48,874 bases of DNA. It comes from a virus. The stretch covers positions 64,001 through 112,874 of IMG/VR virus record IMGVR_UViG_3300036759_000025, one strand, 5' to 3'. The translations under genes were made by a program, and so were the position numbers. Within the stretch, counting starts at the first letter, position 1. Every line of letters begins with the position of its first letter. This document shows positions 44,342 to 48,874 of the stretch, piece by piece. The notes beneath the pieces were generated by a model that was not told where the DNA came from, searched no databases, and worked only from the letters and a program-made list of their open reading frames with translations.

Positions 44342-44742
44342 CACCGCCTGCGAAAAAGCCTGCGGCGAAGAAGCGCGCAGCGCCCAGGAGCCCGAGCAAG
44401 AAGGTTCGTGTCTCGGACAGCGGTCGCGCTGCTGCCGTGCAGGTTGGTACCAGCGATCGTGAGGTGGCTGAAGCACTGACCGGCGCGGACCAGCTTCCCG
44501 GCATGGGGATGGAACTTGGCAGGCCACCTGGCAAGCCGGAATTCGATCCGCATTCCCATGTCGAGGTCGAAGAGTCGGTCGTGACGCCGATCGTGACGAT
44601 GGTGTTCGTTGCTGTCAGTGACGATGACATCGAGAACCGCGTCAAGCAAGTCGTCGCCTACGCTGAGGCGTTGGGACTTATCTACATGACTGCTACCGTC
44701 GGCCAGTTGGACGACGCAGCGCTGGACATCCTCAGTGGCTAG
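44338..44742 (+). CDS. Hypothetical protein with basic N-terminus
   Basis: 134 residues. Lys/Ala/Pro-rich residues 1-25 (TPPAKKPAAKKRAAPRSPSK) then an alpha/beta body (VTPIVTMVFVAVSDDDIENR; VVAYAEALGLIYMTATV). The C-terminal half resembles a ferredoxin-like or ACT-like small fold. Unknown. Confidence 0.7.
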   Translation: MTPPAKKPAAKKRAAPRSPSKKVRVSDSGRAAAVQVGTSDREVAEALTGADQLPGMGMELGRPPGKPEFDPHSHVEVEESVVTPIVTMVFVAVSDDDIENRVKQVVAYAEALGLIYMTATVGQLDDAALDILSG

Positions 44743-45193
44743 GAGGAAGACAGCTACTACCAACCCGGAGGACTTGACGCCCCGTGAGGGCAAGGTGCTC
44801 CGGTACTTCGTGGGGAGGAAGAAGTTCGGTGACAATCAGACCACCACCGATGACTGCATCGTAGAGACGCCCTGGAGTGATCTCCCACATAGTCACAACC
44901 AGGCTGTCATGACAATCAGCAGTCTCCAGGCGAAGGGGCTGCTGATCAGGGTCCATGACCACCAGCATACGCCTACCGAAGCTGGTATCAAGCTCATGGA
45001 ACTCGCAGAGAAGATGGGGCTGTGGCTCGCGCCACCGCCGCCGTCAGTGACTAACAACCCGCAGAACATCGATCCAGTGGTCACTGACTACAACCCTGCT
45101 GACAGACACCGCCCGGTGCCGAAGCCAGCGGGCAAACTGAAGTCCAAACCGGCTGCCAAGAAGGCTGCCAAGACGAAGGCGAGGAAGAAGTAA
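44735..45193 (+). CDS. Winged-helix DNA-binding protein with Lys-rich tail
   Basis: 152 residues from a GTG. Residues 15-85 form a winged-helix pattern (DLTPREGKVLRYFVGRKKFG; HNQAVMTISSLQAKGLLIRV; HTPTEAGIKLMELAEKMG). The tail (about 125-152) is Lys/Ala/Pro-rich (KSKPAAKKAAKTKARKK), like the histone-like proteins of this phage. Probably a regulator or DNA-coating protein. Confidence 0.75.
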   Translation: MARRKTATTNPEDLTPREGKVLRYFVGRKKFGDNQTTTDDCIVETPWSDLPHSHNQAVMTISSLQAKGLLIRVHDHQHTPTEAGIKLMELAEKMGLWLAPPPPSVTNNPQNIDPVVTDYNPADRHRPVPKPAGKLKSKPAAKKAAKTKARKK

Positions 45194-45489
45194 TGGCCTG
45201 CACCCTGCTCATCCGTGGCGGCGAGATCGAACTGCACCCCTCGGAGAACTTCAACAAGATCCGGCACCGCGCCAACAAGGCGAAGAAGATGCTGATCGAC
45301 TACCAGAATGGCAACATCGATGGCGTGTCGAAGGACCAGAAGTTCGACCCGTCCCACGTGCTGTCCTTCCGCACCGACAATGGCACCGAAGAGGGCGGAC
45401 GCATCTCCGTCGATGTCGAGAACTACATCGGCGTGATCTCGGACGAGCCCAAGGACGTGGGCGGCAGCAACGACGAGGAGGAGGAGTAG
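45193..45489 (+). CDS. Hypothetical protein
   Basis: 98 residues: MACTLLIRGGEIELHPSENF then a helix and an acidic end (GGSNDEEEE). Overlaps the previous stop by one base. Unknown. Confidence 0.75.
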   Translation: MACTLLIRGGEIELHPSENFNKIRHRANKAKKMLIDYQNGNIDGVSKDQKFDPSHVLSFRTDNGTEEGGRISVDVENYIGVISDEPKDVGGSNDEEEE

Positions 45490-45493
45490 CAAG

Positions 45494-45853
45494 TTGGCTG
45501 ACAGGAAGTACGGCCGGATGTTCACGATGGCCGACGTGGAGAAGATCATCGAACTGGTGGCCAACACCAAGGAAGTGCGTAACGTTCCACCGGATCAACT
45601 CTTCCGCGAGATCGAGGAGTGCGATGGGCCGTTCGATGGGCAGGATGCGCCGCCGCGTTTCAAGTTCGATGCCGACGAGCCCACGTTCACGCTGCGCGGT
45701 CGCGACCAGCGTGCCATCGCTGCCATCCGCTACTACCGCGACCACCAGAGCCCGAACGCGCCGATCGGGTTCCTGGAGGGCATCGACGGCGCGCTGTCGG
45801 ACTTCGATCGCTTCCGACATGAGCACCCGGCGATGATGAAGCAACCCGACTGA
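45494..45853 (+). CDS. Hypothetical protein
   Basis: 119 residues from a TTG. Helical start (FTMADVEKIIELVANTKEVR) and a C-terminal part with RGRDQRAIAAIRYYRDHQSP. Unknown. Confidence 0.7.
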   Translation: MADRKYGRMFTMADVEKIIELVANTKEVRNVPPDQLFREIEECDGPFDGQDAPPRFKFDADEPTFTLRGRDQRAIAAIRYYRDHQSPNAPIGFLEGIDGALSDFDRFRHEHPAMMKQPD

Positions 45854-45854
45854 C

Positions 45855-46010
45855 ATGTGGCTCTCTGTCAACCAGACTGAGATTCGTGTCATGGAGCACG
45901 AAGGCGACTACCAAGGTGGTGATACCCTCGTCCATCTCGAACCCGTCCGTAGCACCATGGGCGGCGTCAAGGTCGAGGTCATCGCCACGCCTGTCACGGA
46001 GGACAACTGA
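45855..46010 (+). CDS. Small hypothetical protein
   Basis: 51 residues from the ATG at 45855: MWLSVNQTEIRVMEHEGDYQ and VKVEVIATPVTEDN at the end. Strand-rich. Its TGA overlaps the next ATG (TGATGG). Unknown. Confidence 0.7.
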   Translation: MWLSVNQTEIRVMEHEGDYQGGDTLVHLEPVRSTMGGVKVEVIATPVTEDN

Positions 46011-46180
46011 TGGACCGCTTCCGTTCACGCGATGAGATCGATGATCAACTCAACCGCGCTGCTGAGGCAGTGGATGCCGGTGCCAGCAAGTGGCCTGGCA
46101 TGACCTATGAGCAGGGTGTGGACAACGCTCTGCGCTGGGTGACCGGCGAGTCGGATGACATTCCGATGGAAGACGACTGA
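46010..46180 (+). CDS. Small helical protein
   Basis: 56 residues, MDRFRSRDEIDDQLNRAAEA then WPGMTYEQGVDNALRWVTGE. Mostly helix with acidic end. Coupled to both neighbours. Unknown. Confidence 0.7.
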   Translation: MDRFRSRDEIDDQLNRAAEAVDAGASKWPGMTYEQGVDNALRWVTGESDDIPMEDD

Positions 46181-46181
46181 C

Positions 46182-46466
46182 ATGCCGGTTGCCAAAGATC
46201 CTCGTCTGGATCAGCTTGAAACCAGGCGGCTGGCAAGCGTCGGTCACCAGATCGACAATGACACGCTGCCTGCTGGCAGTCCGATGTACTACTACTGCAA
46301 GTGCTGCGGAATCCACGTGGCCACGATGCCAGAGGACTGGTATCGGGACCCGCCGCCGACGTACTGCGTCAACTGCAAGGATCTCATCTCGGATGGCGTG
46401 GTCGCCCGCGATGACACCTTCGAGCAGTGGGATCGCCAACGGGAGGCGACTGCCAGTGGCGGATGA
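46182..46466 (+). CDS. Zinc-ribbon protein
   Basis: 94 residues from MPVAKDPRLDQLETRRLASV. YYYCKCCGIHVATMPEDW and PTYCVNCKDLISDG give two CxxC pairs, a zinc ribbon. Likely nucleic-acid or protein binding. Confidence 0.75.
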   Translation: MPVAKDPRLDQLETRRLASVGHQIDNDTLPAGSPMYYYCKCCGIHVATMPEDWYRDPPPTYCVNCKDLISDGVVARDDTFEQWDRQREATASGG

Positions 46467-46869
46467 CATCATCATCCCTCGTCATGTCTACGACGACCTG
46501 ATCAACTCTGCCAATACGCTTGTTGCTGTCGTCAGCAACGCGGTGGAGACGATCCTGGAGGGCACTCCCTACGAGTCGATGCTGCGTGGCCCGAACGAGG
46601 CGATGAAGGCGGCATTGACATTCGTCCCCGGTGCCGGTGTCTGGAATGGCAAGTGGGATGAGAGAGATGTGGAGTTCGAGGGCTTCCGGCACCACTCCCA
46701 GCCCGATCACAGCGGTCCCAACGCCGCCGTCAAGGCCACGCATCGGCCAACCGGCTTGTCGGTCGAGAGCTACATGAAGCCGAATGCCGATGCGAACCAG
46801 GCAAGCGCCCTCAGTGGCCTCAAGCGCCGGGTTGAGAGCTACGCTCGGCAGCAGGGGCTCACCACGTAG
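46456..46869 (+). CDS. Hypothetical protein
   Basis: 137 residues from the GTG at 46456, overlapping the upstream gene by 11 bases. Helical N-half (ANTLVAVVSNAVETILEGTP) and beta-rich C-half. Last gene of the right-hand operon. Unknown. Confidence 0.7.
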   Translation: MADDIIIPRHVYDDLINSANTLVAVVSNAVETILEGTPYESMLRGPNEAMKAALTFVPGAGVWNGKWDERDVEFEGFRHHSQPDHSGPNAAVKATHRPTGLSVESYMKPNADANQASALSGLKRRVESYARQQGLTT

Positions 46870-46926
46870 TACACTGCTGTCTCCGTCCTCCGTGGACGGT
46901 GTTGTCAACGGCATGAGCGCCCTGGT

Positions 46927-46941
46927 CCCCGCTGGCCGGGG
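46927..46941 (+). terminator. Probable terminator of the right-hand operon
   Basis: CCCCG (46927-46931), loop, CGGGG (46937-46941), followed by CGTTCGTGTTT. Short but GC-rich with a T-rich tail, downstream of the stop at 46869. Confidence 0.5.
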
Positions 46942-46962
46942 CGTTCGTGTTTCTGGGCTTGG

Positions 46963-46968
46963 TAACCT
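46963..46968 (+). promoter_or_regulatory. -10-like box of a leaderless gene
   Basis: TAACCT at 46963-46968, seven bases before the GTG at 46976, a spacing typical of leaderless starts. No -35 consensus is seen. Confidence 0.45.
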
Positions 46969-46975
46969 TCCTGCT

Positions 46976-47308
46976 GTGAGAGCGCCTAAGCAGAACTGCC
47001 CGCGCTGCAACTCGCCTAGTCAGAGCTTCCGGCCCCAGCACCGCGATACTCCCAGTCCGTCTGGCAAGGTAATTGGTAGTCCTGCGGTGATCGAGGTCTA
47101 CATCCGGTGCACGATCTGCCGCTGGGAGCGTGTACTGCGCAGGAGCACCAAGGAGATTGAACTGCTGGCCGACCGCGAACGCAGGCTTGTCAACCAGAGT
47201 GCTGCTGAGGAGAAGCGCTACGGCGTCACCAAGGGCTCGACAAGCAAACTGCTACAGACGGTGCGGGGAGAGATGTCCCGGATGCGTCAGGAGGCGGGGC
47301 TGGCATGA
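46976..47308 (+). CDS. Zinc-finger protein
   Basis: 110 residues from a leaderless-type GTG. NCPRCNSPSQSFRPQ and IRCTICRWERV give two CxxC pairs, then a basic helical C-terminus (KEIELLADRERRLVNQSAAE). The last gene product shares the CPHC style of the gene at 48727. Probably DNA-binding. Confidence 0.75.
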   Translation: MRAPKQNCPRCNSPSQSFRPQHRDTPSPSGKVIGSPAVIEVYIRCTICRWERVLRRSTKEIELLADRERRLVNQSAAEEKRYGVTKGSTSKLLQTVRGEMSRMRQEAGLA

Positions 47309-47577
47309 CGCTGAAGGATCGGCTGACGCCGACAGAGCTTCAGATCGTCATGCACATTGCCAATGGCAAGTCGCTTGAAGAGATCGCTGCGATCCTGCAC
47401 CGCTCGCGCTCCAACGTCAGCTACCACATCGGCCGTGCCCGCCAGCGGGCTCACGCCAACAACTTGCCGCACCTGGTGAGCATTGCCATTGCGACCGGCG
47501 ATCTCATATGGGAGGATGAGCGTGAGTGCCGCTCCCTCTCCTCCCCAAACGGCGCTCAGCAGCCCCACCCGGCTTAG
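47305..47577 (+). CDS. LuxR/GerE-type helix-turn-helix protein
   Basis: 90 residues. LTPTELQIVMHIANGKSLEE, then IAAILHRSRSNVSYHIGRAR is the four-helix GerE DNA-binding domain (first residues 7-65) without a sensor domain. Four-base overlap with the zinc-finger gene, so they act together, probably as a small regulatory pair. Family known to bind DNA as dimers. Confidence 0.85.
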   Translation: MTLKDRLTPTELQIVMHIANGKSLEEIAAILHRSRSNVSYHIGRARQRAHANNLPHLVSIAIATGDLIWEDERECRSLSSPNGAQQPHPA

Positions 47578-47615
47578 CGCTTTCAGTTCACCACCGGGTG
47601 GGGCCACGTGCTACT

Positions 47616-48167
47616 CTACCGGCCGCAGACGGGCCACGGCGATGGTCCTTCGCGAGCGTACAGCATGGCAGCCCGCTTGTCCTGTTCCGCAGGACTTGCA
47701 TAAGCCGGGTTGCCACTTCCGCCCACGCTGTTCCAGGTGGACTGCGTGAACTGGTACGCCCCGTAGAAGCCGTTGCCGGTGTTGGTGCTGTAGTTGCCGC
47801 CTGACTCGCAGGAGCGAATCGACGCCAGCACACCACCCGCCCCGGCTCGGAGCGTCCGTGTCCCTGCTGGTGGGACGTGTGGTCTGCTGGCAACCAGCAT
47901 CGTGTTGCCTGGGAACCGCATCCTGCGCAAGATGCGAAGCGACTTGGCGATATGCCTGCACTTCGACATGCGGTTGGTGCTCAGGCCCCACTTCCGGATG
48001 TTCCTTCCCGGTGCTCTTGTGCCATGGAGCCTGGCAACGGCGTGGTAATTCGCGGAGTAGACGGTAAGTAGCCTGTCATTACCGCACGATGTGCGCTTCG
48101 CCTCAGCGCTCACCGGTAGCATGAGCGTTGCCACTGCCGAAACAGCAACAACTAGCATGGTACGCAT
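47616..48167 (-). CDS. Secreted Rpf-type lytic transglycosylase
   Basis: 183 residues with GGAGACGTT before the ATG. Signal peptide 1-23 (MRTMLVVAVSAVATLMLPVS). Residues about 113-183 form the resuscitation-promoting-factor domain (LASIRSCESGGNYSTNTGNG and YGAYQFTQSTWNSVGG); Glu121 in CESGG is the catalytic acid, and Cys120 with Cys181 would form the disulphide. It cleaves peptidoglycan outside the membrane. In a phage it may be a lysis or infection-stage enzyme. Convergent with the LuxR-type gene. Confidence 0.85.
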   Translation of the reverse strand: MRTMLVVAVSAVATLMLPVSAEAKRTSCGNDRLLTVYSANYHAVARLHGTRAPGRNIRKWGLSTNRMSKCRHIAKSLRILRRMRFPGNTMLVASRPHVPPAGTRTLRAGAGGVLASIRSCESGGNYSTNTGNGFYGAYQFTQSTWNSVGGSGNPAYASPAEQDKRAAMLYAREGPSPWPVCGR

Positions 48168-48268
48168 AACGTCTCCGCGCCCACCTCTCCCGCGTTGACC
48201 TGCTTCCTCAGCACGCGGGCCGTGGACGGGGATATACCCCCTTCCGGGTTGCTTGACCGGCGCACATG
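48168..48268 (-). other. 5' leader of the Rpf-type gene
   Basis: About 95 bases between the -10 box and the start. CCCGCGT and ACGCGGG (48190-48220) form a 7-bp stem. I tested it by eye for a c-di-AMP (ydaO) riboswitch, common before rpf genes in actinobacteria, and saw no convincing match. Confidence 0.35.
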
Positions 48269-48274
48269 ATACTA
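48269..48274 (-). promoter_or_regulatory. -10 box of the Rpf-type gene
   Basis: Minus strand ACAGGCTAGTATCATG, TAGTAT at 48274-48269. The same ACAGGCTAG.ATCATG stretch precedes the small gene at 48364-48609. Confidence 0.6.
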
Positions 48275-48301
48275 GCCTGTGAAACTGGCCCTAGAACGCA
48301 A

Positions 48302-48328
48302 CAGACCCCCTGGGACGGAGGGGGTCTG
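48302..48328 (-). terminator. Terminator of the 48364-48609 gene
   Basis: CAGACCCCC (48302-48310) and GGGGGTCTG (48320-48328) form a perfect 9-bp stem with a 9-base loop, downstream of the leftward stop at 48364 and ahead of the Rpf promoter. Confidence 0.8.
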
Positions 48329-48363
48329 CGCGTGGCGGGAGAGGCCAGTTCGCGAGCCGGACT

Positions 48364-48609
48364 CTAGCGCGTACCGGCGAGATCGCCAAGCTCGTCCAGG
48401 GGAACCGGCTGGGCGAGCAGTTCGCGGATCTGATCGGGGGTCCGACCGGAGGCAGCGGACACCTCATCCACGGAGTACCCGTGGACCCGGACAGCCTGCA
48501 CAATCCCGCTGTCCAGAGCCGAACTCTCGGCCGCAGCGCGGACCTCGGCACGGATCAGGGTGGCGCTCTGGGAGGTGAGAACATCCAGGACGGTCATGGT
48601 GCTTGTCAC
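48364..48609 (-). CDS. Small helix-turn-helix-like protein
   Basis: 81 residues from the GTG at 48609, eight bases after the TAGGAT box (leaderless); an in-frame ATG at 48597 is the alternative. Residues 35-70 (IVQAVRVHGYSVDEVSAASG, then RTPDQIRELLAQP) resemble a sigma-4-type helix-turn-helix. Probably a regulator; specific target unknown. Confidence 0.7.
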   Translation of the reverse strand: MTSTMTVLDVLTSQSATLIRAEVRAAAESSALDSGIVQAVRVHGYSVDEVSAASGRTPDQIRELLAQPVPLDELGDLAGTR

Positions 48610-48617
48610 TCTACATG

Positions 48618-48623
48618 ATCCTA
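48618..48623 (-). promoter_or_regulatory. -10 box of the small regulator gene
   Basis: Minus strand ACAGGCTAGGATCATG, TAGGAT at 48623-48618; shared 16-base stretch with the Rpf promoter (one difference). Confidence 0.6.
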
Positions 48624-48714
48624 GCCTGTTTTGTCCAGATTCCGGGGGCATCAGCGCCTCCAAGGTTGGCAACTTCTTCCAATAACTACCCCGAAATCAC
48701 CCCTTCGTAACACG

Positions 48715-48720
48715 TAGGAT
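48715..48720 (+). promoter_or_regulatory. -10 box of a leaderless plus-strand gene
   Basis: TAGGAT six bases before the GTG at 48727, same geometry as at 36430-36435. Divergent from the 48364-48609 promoter. Confidence 0.6.
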
Positions 48721-48726
48721 GGCCGG

Positions 48727-48874
48727 GTGATGGCCGCTGGCGAGCCGGGTCATGAGTCAATCGTTCTCAGTCGAGGCCGGTTGCGCTGCCCGCACTGCGA
48801 GCAGGTTGGCAAGTACCCAGGCGACTTCAAGTCGCTTGATCTCAACCCGAAGTACAAAGACGATCTAAACCCGG
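48727..48874 (+). CDS. N-terminus of a zinc-finger protein (partial)
   Basis: Open from a leaderless GTG (ATG follows as second codon) to the window end, 49 residues: MAAGEPGHESIVLSRGRLRC then PHCEQVGKYPGDFKSLD. A CPHC pair indicates a zinc site. Continues beyond the window, so length and function are unknown. Confidence 0.6.
   Translation, partial: MMAAGEPGHESIVLSRGRLRCPHCEQVGKYPGDFKSLDLNPKYKDDLNP

Noticed and set aside
48168-48268. c-di-AMP (ydaO) riboswitch before the Rpf-type gene
   Set aside because: The leader is too short and I could not match the conserved core.

Overview
The window looks like part of a large double-stranded DNA phage (or integrated prophage) of a high-GC actinobacterium-like host. 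The reasons are a collagen-like tail fibre at the left edge, tightly packed short genes with start/stop overlaps, no housekeeping genes, and an almost uniform ribosome-binding site (GGAGACAAC or GGAGAACAAC before ATG). The host is inferred, with moderate confidence, to lie in Thermoleophilia/Solirubrobacterales: the secreted protein at 3361-4773 ends in a Lys/Arg tail with two spaced cysteines of the kind common in that group, and the secreted protein at 28969-29286 resembles other exported proteins of that group. No tRNA, rRNA, polymerase, primase, terminase or capsid gene is visible here, so the rest of the genome lies outside the window.

Layout. (1) 1-3195, plus strand: end of a virion gene, the tail fibre, and five small virion-associated or late proteins, closed by two hairpins. 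(2) 3361-34045, plus 35236-35634, minus strand: a leftward block of about 90 mostly small unknown genes. Recognisable members are a UvrD/FBH1-like SF1 helicase (18249-19763), an XRE-type regulator (10700-10969), a MarR-like winged helix (10973-11311), several CxxC zinc-binding proteins, two histone-H1-like Ala/Lys/Pro-rich proteins (5974-6639, 29367-30449), two exported proteins and tiny membrane proteins. A repeated -10-like motif, GCTATGATCC, starts several sub-operons. (3) 34046-36441: about 2.4 kb of mostly non-coding DNA around one gene, with inverted repeats, a duplicated 20-bp promoter-like element, a purine/pyrimidine-alternating GCGC tract and a palindromic operator pair. (4) 36442-37275, plus strand: three small regulator-like genes starting from a leaderless promoter. 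(5) 37374-39706: a striking 2.3-kb array of about 64 units of roughly 36 bp, in which two different short repeats alternate (GAGCGAGCCA and GAGAGCACCA types), separated by variable spacers of about 8 bp. (6) 39721-40671: directly downstream, a 316-residue protein with a coiled-coil/Nop-like, IS110-transposase-like helix-hairpin-helix fold and no nuclease domain. Items 5 and 6 together match the TIGR-Tas architecture (tandem interspaced guide RNA array plus Tas protein). (7) 40826-47577, plus strand: a rightward operon of small genes with two winged-helix/LuxR-like regulators. (8) 47616-48609, minus strand: a resuscitation-promoting-factor-type peptidoglycan hydrolase and a small helix-turn-helix-like protein. 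(9) 48727-end: a leaderless partial zinc-finger gene.

How it fits together: the left edge is the end of the structural region and the minus-strand block is probably an early/accessory take-over region. The 34-37 kb divergent region is the likely control (and possibly replication) centre. The TIGR-Tas locus appears to be an RNA-guided DNA-binding module carried by the phage. It would work through 36-nt guide RNAs with two spacers and, as no nuclease is fused, more probably by binding (silencing or exclusion) than by cutting. Functions given for most small genes are limited to what the sequence shows; many are of unknown function.
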